A DNA stretch of 64,000 nucleotides from DATGZH01 sp035297265 (GCA_035297265.1 DATGZH010000064.1:186001-250000); one strand, 5' to 3'; numbered from the stretch's first letter, positions 48,018 to 56,529 are shown. Notes: generated from the letters alone by a model not told the origin. A program made the numbers and translations.

Positions 48018-49475
48018 GTGGACCGGCTGCTCGTAGCCGACATCTTGTACTCGACGGCCCGCCGGTTCCCCGGCCGCCCCGGGGCCACGCTCGACGACGA
48101 GACACGGACCTTCGGCCAGCTCGGCGCGGCGACCGAGCGGCTGGCCGCCAACCTCGCCGCCCGCGGGATCCGGCGGGGCGAGCGGGTGGCCTGGCAGGGG
48201 GCGATCACGCTCGACGCCATCCCCCTCCACTTCGCCTGCGCCGCGCTCGGTGCGGTGTTCGTGCCGGTGAACCCAGCGCTCGGCGTGGCCGAGACCCGGC
48301 CCCTCCTCGAGCTGACCGAGCCGGCGCTCGTGCTCACCGACGGCGAGCACCCGGGCGACGCGGTGCTCGCCGACCTCCTCGCCGAGACGCCGGGCGAGCC
48401 ACCTCCGGCGACCGCGGTCGACGAGGACGACCCGCAGGTCATGTTCTTCACGAGCGGCTCCACCGGACGGCCGAAGGCCGTGGTCCTCTCGCAGCGCTGC
48501 GAACGGCTGCGCTCGATGGTGGAGGCCCTCTCCTACCCGGTCGGCGCCACGATCTGCATGTTCCCGCTCTTCCACATGTCGGGCTGGACGACGGCCCTCG
48601 GCTGCTGGCTCTCGGGCGAGCATGTCGTGTTCGTGACCCGGCCCGACGCCGAGCCCCTCCTCGAGGCCATCGACCGCTATCGGGGGGCGCACTTCTACGC
48701 CATCCCGGCCGTGTGGCGGCGCATCCTCGAGGTCGACCGCAAGCCCTACGACCTCTCCTCGCTCGTCGACGCCAACACCGGCACGTCGGCCACGACGCCC
48801 GAACTGCTGGCGGCCATCGGCGAGGCGTTCCCGAACACGCGGACGACGATCACCTATGGCTCGACCGAGGCCGGCCTGGCCAACCGGCTCGGCCCCGAGG
48901 ACCTCTTCGCCAAGCCCGGGTCGGTCGGCCCGCCCGGCGTCGGTGTCTACTGCCGGCTCGACGACGCCGGCCAGCTCCTCGTGAAGAGCCCCTACCTCAT
49001 GTCCGGCTACTTCCGGAACCAAGAGGCCACGGCCGAGGCCCTGCAGGACGGCTGGTTCCACACCGGCGACCTGGCCGAGTGCGACGACGAGGGCTACTAC
49101 TCGATCGTCGGGCGGGTGCAGGACCTCATCCGCTCGGGCGGCGAGTACGTGGCGCCGGTCGAGGTCGACGCGGTCGTCCAGGACCACCCGAAGGTGGCCG
49201 ACGGCGCAGTGGCCGGTGTGCCCGACCCCGACTGGGGCGAGGTCGTGACGGCCTTCGTCGTCGTGAAGCCGGGTCAGTCGCTCAGCCTGGACGGCCTGCG
49301 CCGGCACTGCGACGACCGTCTCGCCGCCTACAAGGTCCCCCGCCGGCTGTACATCGTCGACGAGATCCCCCGGACCGGGGCCACGATGCAGGTGCAGCGC
49401 CGTCGGCTCGTCGAATGGGCGGCCGAGCGTGACGCCCCCGGGGGCGGCGGGTCCGCCCGGCGCGCCCCGCGCTGA
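48018..49475 (+). CDS. AMP-dependent acyl-CoA ligase-like protein, C-terminal lysine replaced
   Basis: The 485-residue protein has FFTSGSTGRPKAV near residue 144, YGSTEAGLA near 280, GWFHTGDLAE near 346 and VQDLIRSGGEYVAPVEVD near 370, so the N-terminal adenylation core is complete. At the C-terminus, where ligases have the catalytic lysine (TGKIQKR type), it reads RTGATMQVQRRRL, with glutamine in the lysine position. It could therefore be poor at adenylation, act on preformed adenylates, or belong to a subgroup with a shifted lysine. GAGGAAAGGGG precedes the GTG at 48018; the frame open before it is antisense-free read-through of the GNAT gene. Confidence 0.85.
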   Translation: MDRLLVADILYSTARRFPGRPGATLDDETRTFGQLGAATERLAANLAARGIRRGERVAWQGAITLDAIPLHFACAALGAVFVPVNPALGVAETRPLLELTEPALVLTDGEHPGDAVLADLLAETPGEPPPATAVDEDDPQVMFFTSGSTGRPKAVVLSQRCERLRSMVEALSYPVGATICMFPLFHMSGWTTALGCWLSGEHVVFVTRPDAEPLLEAIDRYRGAHFYAIPAVWRRILEVDRKPYDLSSLVDANTGTSATTPELLAAIGEAFPNTRTTITYGSTEAGLANRLGPEDLFAKPGSVGPPGVGVYCRLDDAGQLLVKSPYLMSGYFRNQEATAEALQDGWFHTGDLAECDDEGYYSIVGRVQDLIRSGGEYVAPVEVDAVVQDHPKVADGAVAGVPDPDWGEVVTAFVVVKPGQSLSLDGLRRHCDDRLAAYKVPRRLYIVDEIPRTGATMQVQRRRLVEWAAERDAPGGGGSARRAPR

Positions 49476-49493
49476 GCCCCGAGCCCCTGGTCC

Positions 49494-49868
49494 TCAACCG
49501 GCCAGGCAGGCGGCCGGGATGGGCAGCTCCGTGACGCTCTCGCTCCCTCTCCCGCCTGGGAGAAGGACAGCGTAGAAGTCGTGCGGACCGACGGCGAGGA
49601 GCACCCCGTCGGACGGGCGGGCCAGCACCTCCGTCGCCAGAGCCGAGAATGGCGGCGACGTCGCCCAGACGAGGAAGAGCCCGGAGGACGTATCGGCGAC
49701 CCTGGGCATGAGGACGCCGTGCCACGTCACCGAACCCGACGGCGACACCGTGGCCGTCGGGTGGACCGGAGCCGTGGCCGAGAGCGCCCCGACCGCCGGG
49801 GACGGACACAGCACGGCGACCAACGCCGCCAGACCCGTGACGAGGGCCCGGGCCGGTCGAGAGGTCAC
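49494..49868 (-). CDS. Small secreted protein of unknown function
   Basis: I do not recognise this 124-residue protein. It has a clear signal peptide (hydrophobic about 8-24, likely cut after AVGA) and a short mature part of about 95 residues with one cysteine near the end. No motif is evident. The GTG at 49868 overlaps the stop of the alpha/beta-hydrolase gene (GTGA), which supports its being real and translated with that gene. Confidence 0.55.
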   Translation of the reverse strand: MTSRPARALVTGLAALVAVLCPSPAVGALSATAPVHPTATVSPSGSVTWHGVLMPRVADTSSGLFLVWATSPPFSALATEVLARPSDGVLLAVGPHDFYAVLLPGGRGSESVTELPIPAACLAG

Positions 49869-50677
49869 GGCGAGGCGGTCGGCCGCCGACGGATCGGTTC
49901 GAGCGTTCGCACCGCGGGCTCGTCGGTGAACGAAAGGACGATCCGGTTGAAGAGCTCCGGCTGCTCCACCGCCACGAGGTGCGAGGCACCGGGCAGGACG
50001 GCCAACCTCCCGTCGGGTAGCCGACGGGCGAACTCATCGGCGTGGGACACCGTGACGAAGTCGTCGTCGCCGACGAGGACGAGCACCGGCGCGGCGACCC
50101 GGTCGAGCCGGTCCGACCAGTCGAAGGGCTCGGCCCAGAGCGTGCGGATCTTCTCCCAGACCGAGGCGAAGTGCTCGGGGCCGTCGGGCGAGACGGCCCG
50201 GTAGGCGTCGGCCATCCAGGCCAGCTCCTCGTCGTCGGCGGGGCGGGCGACGAGGTCCTCGACGGCACCGGGCACGTAGCCGGCGCTCGAGAACCCGCTC
50301 CCGTAGCAGGTGAGGGTGCGCACGAGCTCGGGTTCCTCGATCGCCACGAGGAGACCGACCATGCCCCCGTCGCTCCAGCCGACGAGGTCGGCCGGTGCGA
50401 GGTCGAGCGCTCGGAGGAAGGCCGCGGTCTCGGCCGCCATGCCCTGGTAGGTGAGCGGGCCGTCCCGGTCGGGCGTGTGGCCGTGGCCCTGGCGCTCGGG
50501 GGCCACGACCGTGCGCACGGGCGAGAACCCGGCGAACTGGGCCGCCCAGCCGTCGTTGGCCGCCAAACCGCCGTGGAGGAGGACGATCGGTCGGCCCGTG
50601 CCCTCCATCTCGTAGAAGACGGCGTGGCCGTCGAGCTCGACGGTGGCGCCCCGGCGCGGACCGCCCACGGGGGTCAC
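49865..50677 (-). CDS. Alpha/beta-fold hydrolase
   Basis: The hydrolase of about 270 residues has the oxyanion segment LLHGGLAANDGW near residue 35, the nucleophile in GWSDGG near residue 102, the acid in VGDDDFVT near 210 and the histidine in PGASHLVAVEQP near 238, giving a Ser-Asp-His triad. Relatives include haloperoxidase-like esterases and carbon-carbon bond hydrolases. The frame is open to 51460; the GTG at 50677 is the most upstream start that keeps normal length, and a GTG at 50668 is nearly as good. It is co-translated with the secreted protein downstream. Confidence 0.85.
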   Translation of the reverse strand: MTPVGGPRRGATVELDGHAVFYEMEGTGRPIVLLHGGLAANDGWAAQFAGFSPVRTVVAPERQGHGHTPDRDGPLTYQGMAAETAAFLRALDLAPADLVGWSDGGMVGLLVAIEEPELVRTLTCYGSGFSSAGYVPGAVEDLVARPADDEELAWMADAYRAVSPDGPEHFASVWEKIRTLWAEPFDWSDRLDRVAAPVLVLVGDDDFVTVSHADEFARRLPDGRLAVLPGASHLVAVEQPELFNRIVLSFTDEPAVRTLEPIRRRPTASP

Positions 50678-50797
50678 CCGGCCGGGCGCACTGCGGGTCG
50701 AGGGCGACGGCGGTCGGAGGAAGGACCTCCAGACGGCACGGCGGCATCGTAACCTGGGCCGGCCCCGACCGGGCCGCACGAGCGAGGGAGATCGGGC

Positions 50798-51088
50798 ATG
50801 GCGAGCGACATCAAACTGGACAGTCACCACCGGGCGACGCTCGAGAAGCTCTTCGAGCACCCGACGACCCACAACCTCGAGTGGCACGACGTCCTGTCCC
50901 TCCTCGAAGCGGTGGGTACGGTCACCGAGACGAGGAAGGGGAAGTTCCGGGTGGTGATCCAGTCGTCGACGATCACCATGGACCTGCCGAAGGGCCACGG
51001 TCACGACCTCTCCACCGAGCAGATGGTCGACCTCCGCCACCTGCTCTCCGGGGCGGGCATCACTCCGGAGGCCGTGGCCAAGGACTGA
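50798..51088 (+). CDS. Small HicA-like (double-stranded-RNA-binding fold) protein
   Basis: The 96-residue protein has an alpha-beta-beta-beta-alpha pattern: HNLEWHDVLSLLEAVG, then three short strands and VDLRHLLSGAGITPE. This recalls the HicA toxin fold, but the HicA catalytic histidine with its G-S-H context is not obvious; the histidine in KGHGHDLS lies in about that place. No HicB partner is encoded beside it, so a toxin role is doubtful. GAGGGAG lies before the ATG, and TAACCT at 50750-50755 could be a -10 box. It is divergent from the hydrolase gene. Confidence 0.6.
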   Translation: MASDIKLDSHHRATLEKLFEHPTTHNLEWHDVLSLLEAVGTVTETRKGKFRVVIQSSTITMDLPKGHGHDLSTEQMVDLRHLLSGAGITPEAVAKD

Positions 51089-51200
51089 TCGGCCAATCCC
51101 GGTCGGCCCGAGTCCCGTACCACCACCTCGACGGCGTCCACCTCCTCCGGACGCCCCGACCGGCCCGGCGGGCCGGACGGCGAAACGACGAGGTGTGACC

Positions 51201-51497
51201 ATGACCCGACGCGGACTGACGATCCTCCTGGCCACCACGGTGGTCGTGGCAGCGGTGCTGGTGCTGGCGCTGCACGGGGGCACGAGTCGCGCGCCCTCGA
51301 CGGCGAACAGCCCGATCTCGTCGACGATCAAGCCCGTCCCCCCGAAGCCCGTCCCCCCGAAGGTGGCCGGAACGCACGCGGAGAGCCCGACGGTCGCGCC
51401 GTCCAGCTCCGACAACGCCGGCATCCCCCAGGGCGGCGGCGGTGATGGCGACGGCGACAACCACGGCGGCCCGAGCGACGGCGACGGGGACGTCTGA
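51201..51497 (+). CDS. Small membrane-anchored protein with acidic glycine-rich tail
   Basis: This protein of about 98 residues has one N-terminal membrane helix (LLATTVVVAAVLVLAL, residues about 9-25), a proline-rich stretch with the doubled KPVPPKPVPPK and a tail of alternating Gly and Asp (GGGGDGDGDNHGG). It is probably anchored in the membrane with the tail outside, where the acidic tail may bind calcium; this is inference. The ATG at 51201 follows GAGGTG. The GTG at 51195 is an alternative. I cannot place it in a family. Confidence 0.55.
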   Translation: MTRRGLTILLATTVVVAAVLVLALHGGTSRAPSTANSPISSTIKPVPPKPVPPKVAGTHAESPTVAPSSSDNAGIPQGGGGDGDGDNHGGPSDGDGDV

Positions 51498-51515
51498 CCG
51501 CCGGCCGGGCCGGCC

Positions 51516-53006
51516 TCAACCGGGCTCGGGACCGTCCCGGTCGGCGACCAGCTGGGCCCGGTTGAGCTTCATGGCGTCGCTCCGGGGTAGGGCATCGACG
51601 AACTCGACCGTCTTCGGCACCTTGTAGGGGGCGAGGCGGGAGCGAGCGAAGGCCACCACGTCCTCCTCGCCGAGGGTGGGCGCCTCCGGCCGGCGTTGGA
51701 CGATGGCGTGCACCCGGCGACCCCACTCGGGGTCACGGAGCCCCACCACCACCACGTCGGCGATGTCGGGGTGCTCGCTCAGCGCCGCCTCCACCTCGGC
51801 GGGGAACACGTTGGCCGCGCCCGTCACGATCATGTCGACCCGCCGGTCGGCCATGTAGACCCAACCCTCGTCGTCCATCCAGCCGAGGTCGCCCACGGTG
51901 ACGAAGCCGTCCGAGGTCAGCGCGAGCTGGGGCACGTCGCCGATGTAGGTGGCGGCGGGCCCGTCGGGCATCTTCGTGTAGATGCCGCCGATCTCCCCCC
52001 GGGGCAGCTCCAACCCGTCGGGGTCGAGGATCTTGATCTCGGTCGGCGGGAAGCCCCGGCCGAGGGTGCCGGGGTGCTCGAGCCACTCGTCGCCGCGGCA
52101 CACGATGAGTCCGGCCGCCTCCGAGGAGCCGTAACTCAAGAAGAACCGCTCCGGGCCGATGAGGTCGCACCAGAACCGGCCGAGCCACTCGGGCAGCGGG
52201 GCGGCCCCCTGCTGCACCCAGTCGAGGCTCGACAGGTCGCGTCGGGTGACGCCCTCGACCTGGGCCAGGCGTTGCAGCATGGGCGTCGCCCCGATGAACC
52301 CGGTGACCCGGTGGCGCTCGACGAGGTCGATGATGCGGGGGGCGTTGAAGCGCTCGAGGAGGACGACCTCGTCGCCGGCCATGAGGTTGCGGGTCGCGGT
52401 GAACCCGTTGGTGTGGTACAGCGGCGCCGGCAGGAGGACGATCTGGGGCCGGGGCAGCGGCCCGTAGTACTCGACCACCGTCGACGTGTAGGTGCCCGAC
52501 GGGTAGTAGACGCCCGGACCCTTCTGGACGATCACCTTGGGCGAGCCGGTCGAACCCGAGCTGCACACCCCCCAGCCGTGCGGCGGGACCACGTCGGGAA
52601 GCGGGCCGTCGTCCTCGTCGGCCGCCTCGTCGAAGAGGTCGGGGTGCGAGGCGTCCACGATGAGGCGGGGTTCGATGACCGACAGCAGCCGGCCGAGCTC
52701 CCACTCGGGGAGGTCCCAGCGCATCGGGATGACGACGGCGCCCACCTTCCAGCCGGCGAAATCGGCGACGAGGTGCTCCGGCGAGTTCCGGAGGCAGACG
52801 GCGAGGTGGTCGCCCACACCGAGCCCCCGGGCGGCGAAGACCCGGGCCAGCTGGCTCGAGCGCCGGTCGAGCTCGCCGAACGTGAGCGCCGCCTCCCCGC
52901 CGTCTTCGGCCACGAAGACGAGGGCCACGTCGTCAGGCCGCTCCTCGGCCACCTGGTGCAGCCGCGTCCCGTTCGGGATGCCCTCTTCGAGCGGGACGGT
53001 GATCAT
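51516..53006 (-). CDS. AMP-dependent acyl-CoA ligase
   Basis: The 496-residue ligase has VCSSGSTGSPKVIV near residue 146, YGSSEAAGLI near 288, TVGDLGWMDDEGW near 372, VDMIVTGAANVFPAEVE and the C-terminal lysine in RSDAMKLNRAQL near 479. It starts at the ATG at 53006 after AAGGAG, with a TAGTAT -10-like box (53037-53042, minus strand) further up. It makes acyl-CoA from a free acid. It diverges from the acyl-CoA dehydrogenase pair that begins at 53125, so the two transcription units share a 118-bp control region. Confidence 0.92.
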   Translation of the reverse strand: MITVPLEEGIPNGTRLHQVAEERPDDVALVFVAEDGGEAALTFGELDRRSSQLARVFAARGLGVGDHLAVCLRNSPEHLVADFAGWKVGAVVIPMRWDLPEWELGRLLSVIEPRLIVDASHPDLFDEAADEDDGPLPDVVPPHGWGVCSSGSTGSPKVIVQKGPGVYYPSGTYTSTVVEYYGPLPRPQIVLLPAPLYHTNGFTATRNLMAGDEVVLLERFNAPRIIDLVERHRVTGFIGATPMLQRLAQVEGVTRRDLSSLDWVQQGAAPLPEWLGRFWCDLIGPERFFLSYGSSEAAGLIVCRGDEWLEHPGTLGRGFPPTEIKILDPDGLELPRGEIGGIYTKMPDGPAATYIGDVPQLALTSDGFVTVGDLGWMDDEGWVYMADRRVDMIVTGAANVFPAEVEAALSEHPDIADVVVVGLRDPEWGRRVHAIVQRRPEAPTLGEEDVVAFARSRLAPYKVPKTVEFVDALPRSDAMKLNRAQLVADRDGPEPG

Positions 53007-53036
53007 CGGCGGGGGCTCCTTCCTCGTGCCGGCCGC

Positions 53037-53042
53037 ATACTA
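53037..53042 (-). promoter_or_regulatory. Possible -10 hexamer TAGTAT for the 51516-53006 ligase
   Basis: On the minus strand TAGTAT stands 30 bp upstream of the ATG at 53006, and AAGGAG lies in the expected leader. It is one of the better matches to TATAAT in the window. Confidence 0.45.
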
Positions 53043-53087
53043 AGAGAGTGCCCCGACCGACGGAGCCAGACGCCGCCGGGGGCCCCC

Positions 53088-53118
53088 TTGGACCCGGGTC
53101 CTGGCCCACTCGTATGAT
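53088..53118 (+). promoter_or_regulatory. Promoter for the 53125 dehydrogenase operon, leaderless, overlapping a 12-bp palindrome
   Basis: TTGGAC (53088-53093) and TATGAT (53113-53118) are separated by 19 bp, and TATGAT ends 6 bp before the GTG at 53125. This predicts a leaderless message. A perfect palindrome GGACCCGGGTCC (53090-53101) overlaps the -35 element and could be an operator. Confidence 0.55.
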
Positions 53119-53124
53119 CGGCCG

Positions 53125-54174
53125 GTGAGCACCGTCGACACCCTCCGCTATGCCGACTACACCCTGTCGGACGAGCAGCAGGCGCTGGCCGAGGCGTTCG
53201 GGTCCTTCTTCGAGCGGGAGTCACCCGTCGAGCGGGTGCGGGCGGCCGAGCCCCTCGGCTTCGACCGGGAGCTGTGGGACCACCTGAGCGAGTTGCGGGC
53301 CGTGGCCATGGGGGTCCCCGAGGCCCAGGGCGGCGACGGCGCCGGGCTGGCCGAGCTGGTGCTCGTCACCGAGGCCCTGGGCCGGCACCTCGCCCCGGTC
53401 CCCCTTGTCGAGGCGGCCGCCGCGGCCCGGCTCCTCGCCCGGGCCGGTGGCCCCGAGGAGCTGCTCTTCCAGGTGACCGGGGGCGAGCAGCTGCCAACGC
53501 TCGCCCTCCACCCGGCCGTCCCGGGCCGGGCCCAGCTCGTCCCGGCCGCCGCCGTGGCCGACGTCGTCGTCGGTCTCGTGGGCGAGGAGCTCGTCGTGAC
53601 CCGGCCGTCGGCCCCGCCCCGGGCGCCGGCCAACCAGGGGTCGGCCCCCGTCGCCTGGTGGGACCCCGGGGCGTCCGGGACCGAGACGACCGTCCTCAGC
53701 CGCGGCGGCGACGCCACCGCGGTCTTCCACGAGGCCGTGCGCGAGTGGAAGCTCCTCATGGCCGGGGCGCTCATCGGCCTGGCCGACGGGGCCCTCCGCA
53801 TCGGGGTCGAGCACGCCAGGAGCCGGGAGGCCTTCGGCGCCCTGATCGGCACCTTCCAGGCGGTGGCCCACCCGCTCGTGGACGTGGCCATGGCCATCGA
53901 GACCGGCCGCCGCCTCCTGCACAAGGCGGCCTGGACCGCGGACCGCGACCCGGCGAGCCGCCCCCACCTCGTCCCGATGGCCTATCTGCACGCCACCGAG
54001 ACCGCGATGCAAGCCGGCACCGTCGGCGTGCACGTCCTCGGTGGGGTCGGGTTCACCCTCGAGGGCGACGAACAGCTCTATTTCCGCCGGGCCAAGGGCT
54101 GGACGCTCGTGGCCGGCGACCCGAAAGGCGAGCTCGCTCGCATCGCCGACGCCCTCTACGGGCCCGCGAGCTGA
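53125..54174 (+). CDS. Acyl-CoA dehydrogenase, small (non-catalytic) subunit
   Basis: The 349-residue FadE27-like protein has the C-terminal helical domain (FGALIGTFQAVAHPLVDVAMA near residue 233, LGGVGFTLEGDEQLYFRRAKGW near 305) but no glutamate equivalent to the HER base and no EIQR motif. It starts with GTG 6 bp after a TATGAT box. The downstream gene, 38 bp away, encodes a full-length dehydrogenase that is the likely catalytic partner. As with the other pairs, the assignment as a heteromer rests on family knowledge of FadE26-FadE27-type enzymes. Confidence 0.85.
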   Translation: MSTVDTLRYADYTLSDEQQALAEAFGSFFERESPVERVRAAEPLGFDRELWDHLSELRAVAMGVPEAQGGDGAGLAELVLVTEALGRHLAPVPLVEAAAAARLLARAGGPEELLFQVTGGEQLPTLALHPAVPGRAQLVPAAAVADVVVGLVGEELVVTRPSAPPRAPANQGSAPVAWWDPGASGTETTVLSRGGDATAVFHEAVREWKLLMAGALIGLADGALRIGVEHARSREAFGALIGTFQAVAHPLVDVAMAIETGRRLLHKAAWTADRDPASRPHLVPMAYLHATETAMQAGTVGVHVLGGVGFTLEGDEQLYFRRAKGWTLVAGDPKGELARIADALYGPAS

Positions 54175-54212
54175 GCCCCGAGGACGACCGAGTCGACGAG
54201 GAGCGGACCGAC

Positions 54213-55403
54213 ATGGACTTCAGTGCCATCGAGCTCGACCAGGAGACCCTCGACTTCTGGGCCGAGGTGCGGGCGTTCTGCGACGAGTACGTGACCGAGG
54301 AGCTCCACGACGAGGAGCACCGCACCGGGGACGGCTTCAATCTCCGGCTCCACCTGGCCCTCGGGGCCAAAGGTTGGCTGCTGCCGACCTGGCCGGTCGA
54401 GGACGGTGGCGCCGGGCTGAACGCCATCCAGGCCTACCTCATCTCCCACGAGCTGCACCTGCGGCGGGCTCCCAACATCACCTACGGCACGACGACGATG
54501 GTGCTGCCGGCGGTCCTGCAATGGGGCAGCGACGAACTGCGGTCCGACGTGGTGCCGAAGGTGGCGAGCGGCCACGCCCGGTTCTGCCTCGGCTACAGCG
54601 AGCCCGACTCGGGATCGGACATCGCCGCGGCCAAGACCCGGGCGGTGCGCGACGGCGAGGAGTGGGTCATCGACGGACAGAAGATGTTCACGACCGGCGC
54701 CCAGAACTGCCAGTACGCCTTCCTGCTGACCCGTACCAACCCCGAGGCGGCCAAGCACAAGGGCCTCACGATGTTCCTCTGCCCGCTCGACGACGCGGAG
54801 ATCCAGGCCGTGCACACCCTCGGGGGCGAGCGCACGAACATGGTCTTCTACGACGGCATCCGCATCGCCGACAAGTACCGTCTCGGCCCGGTCGACCAGG
54901 GCTGGATGGTGCTGCTCGGGCCGCTGAACGCCGAGCACGCCATGGGCGACGAGCGGCCGATCCTCCCCCTCGAGCGGACCGGGGGCGAGAACTACGGGGT
55001 GGCCGGGGCCCACGCCTACGCCGCGGCGGTCGACTGGGCGGGCACGTCGGAGCCCGACGGGCGCCGGCCGATCGAGGACGACGTCGTCCGGCAGCGCCTG
55101 GCCCGGGCGGCCCTCGAGCTCGAGCTGGCCACCACCTCGACCGGACCGATCGGCCGCATCCTCACGTCGGAGATGTCCATCCGGGTGGCCGAGGACCTGC
55201 TGAGCCTGGTCGGGCCGCCGGGTCTCCTCCCCCGGGGCGAGGAGGGGGCTCTGGCGGGCGGCTGGCTCGAGTACGCCCACCGTTTCGCCCAGGGCACCGC
55301 CACCTACGGCGGCACCACCGACATCCACCGCAACATCCTCGCCGAGCGGTTCCTCGGCCTCCCCCGGAGCTCGCCCGGCGCCTCGAAGCCGCCGGTCGGC
55401 TGA
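54213..55403 (+). CDS. Acyl-CoA dehydrogenase, catalytic subunit
   Basis: The 396-residue enzyme has YSEPDSGSDIAAAKT near residue 129, VIDGQKMFTTGAQNCQYAF, LGPLNAEHAMGDERP near 232 with the likely catalytic glutamate, and TDIHRNILAERFLGLPR at the end. It is more diverged from the other two large subunits than they are from each other. The ATG at 54213 gives the family N-terminus (MDFSAIELDQETLDFW). It should pair with the preceding small subunit. A phosphotransferase gene follows after 46 bp. Confidence 0.9.
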   Translation: MDFSAIELDQETLDFWAEVRAFCDEYVTEELHDEEHRTGDGFNLRLHLALGAKGWLLPTWPVEDGGAGLNAIQAYLISHELHLRRAPNITYGTTTMVLPAVLQWGSDELRSDVVPKVASGHARFCLGYSEPDSGSDIAAAKTRAVRDGEEWVIDGQKMFTTGAQNCQYAFLLTRTNPEAAKHKGLTMFLCPLDDAEIQAVHTLGGERTNMVFYDGIRIADKYRLGPVDQGWMVLLGPLNAEHAMGDERPILPLERTGGENYGVAGAHAYAAAVDWAGTSEPDGRRPIEDDVVRQRLARAALELELATTSTGPIGRILTSEMSIRVAEDLLSLVGPPGLLPRGEEGALAGGWLEYAHRFAQGTATYGGTTDIHRNILAERFLGLPRSSPGASKPPVG

Positions 55404-55412
55404 CCAGATCCA

Positions 55413-55435
55413 CACCACCACCACCACCACCACCA
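55413..55435 (+). repeat. Short (CAC/ACC)n trinucleotide repeat before the phosphotransferase gene
   Basis: About seven copies of CAC/ACC lie in the 46-bp gap between the dehydrogenase stop and the GAGGGGAG ribosome-binding site of the next gene. Such tracts can slip and change the spacing, but here they lie upstream of the ribosome-binding site and probably have little effect. Confidence 0.7.
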
Positions 55436-55449
55436 GAGGGGAGCTGCCG

Positions 55450-56484
55450 ATGGCCGACGACACCCGCCGGACGGTCGGCGTGGTCGACACCGACGAGCTA
55501 CTCGCCCGGGTCAGCCAAGCCGCGCAGGCCTTCGCCCCCGGATCGTCGCTGAGCACGGTCGAGCCCCTCCAGGGCGGCAGCTCGAGCCTCACCTACCGGG
55601 CGACCCTCGAGGGCGGGCCGGTCGACGTCATCGTCGTGAAGGTGGCCCCGCCCGGTGTGCCGCCGGTCCGCAACCGCGACGTCCTGCGCCAGGCGAGGGT
55701 GCTGCAGGCGTTGGGCGGCGTGCCGGGTGTGCCGGTCCCCGAGGTGTACTTCTCCGACGAGGGAGACCCACCCGACGTCCCGCCCTTCTTCGCCATGTCC
55801 TACGTCGAGGGGGAGTCCTTCGAGCCCATCTTGAACACCGAGGGCGACCCGAGCCCCGAGGACCTCCGGGCCCGGGCGCTGACCTCCGCCCGGGTCCTGG
55901 CCGACCTCCAGGCGGCGGACCCCCGGGGCATCGGCCTGGCGGGCGAGCCCGAGGTCGACCTGGCCGGCGAGATCGAGCGCTGGGTCCGCCTGTTCGCCAC
56001 CGTCGACGACGAGCTGAAGCCCCGTTCCGACGAGGCGGCCCAGGCGCTGCACGACACGATGCCCGCCGCCCTCCCGTCGGTCGTGCTCCACGGCGACTAC
56101 CGCCTCGGCAACATGCAGTGCGTCGGCCCGGAGATCCGGGCCATCATCGACTGGGAGATCTGGTCGCCGTCGGACCCGCGCATCGACGTCACGTGGTGGC
56201 TGATGTTCACCGACCAGGGTCACCACCCCGCGGCCCGTCGCCAAGCGGCGCCGGGCATGCTCTCGGCCGACGAGCTCCTCGCCGCCTACACCGAGGCCCG
56301 GGGCGCTCCGCTCCCCGACCTCGACTGGTTCCACGCCCTCACCCGCTTCAAGGAGGCCGCGGCCACCGCGCTCATCGTGAAGCACCTGCGTCGGCGCCAG
56401 GGCGTGGTGGCGGCCGACGAGTTCGGGGCGGGCCAGATCCCACAGCTCATCGTGGACACGCTCACGATCCTGGGGCGCGACTGA
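55450..56484 (+). CDS. Phosphotransferase (APH/ACAD11 kinase-like) family protein
   Basis: The 344-residue protein has the intact kinase loop VVLHGDYRLGN near residue 212 and the metal-binding IDWEIWSP about 16 residues later, with VIVVKVAPPG supplying the ATP-binding lysine near 60 and PFFAMSYVEG the hinge. It is related to the N-terminal kinase half of human ACAD10/11, which phosphorylates 4-hydroxyacyl-CoA. Following an acyl-CoA dehydrogenase pair in one operon, as a split version of that fusion, supports a role in 4-hydroxy-acid breakdown. The other phosphotransferase at 30599 has WGD in place of HGD. Confidence 0.88.
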   Translation: MADDTRRTVGVVDTDELLARVSQAAQAFAPGSSLSTVEPLQGGSSSLTYRATLEGGPVDVIVVKVAPPGVPPVRNRDVLRQARVLQALGGVPGVPVPEVYFSDEGDPPDVPPFFAMSYVEGESFEPILNTEGDPSPEDLRARALTSARVLADLQAADPRGIGLAGEPEVDLAGEIERWVRLFATVDDELKPRSDEAAQALHDTMPAALPSVVLHGDYRLGNMQCVGPEIRAIIDWEIWSPSDPRIDVTWWLMFTDQGHHPAARRQAAPGMLSADELLAAYTEARGAPLPDLDWFHALTRFKEAAATALIVKHLRRRQGVVAADEFGAGQIPQLIVDTLTILGRD

Positions 56485-56529
56485 CGGTCGGACCGCCCAG
56501 CCGTGGCCCACAGCCGCGCCGGATGAAGC

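Noticed and set aside
50798..51088. HicAB toxin-antitoxin module
   Set aside because: No HicB-like gene is adjacent, and the HicA active-site context is not convincing, so I only report a HicA-like fold.
53078..53087. GGGGGCCCCC palindrome near the 53125 promoter
   Set aside because: Runs of G followed by C are expected in DNA of this composition; the neighbouring GGACCCGGGTCC is the better operator candidate.
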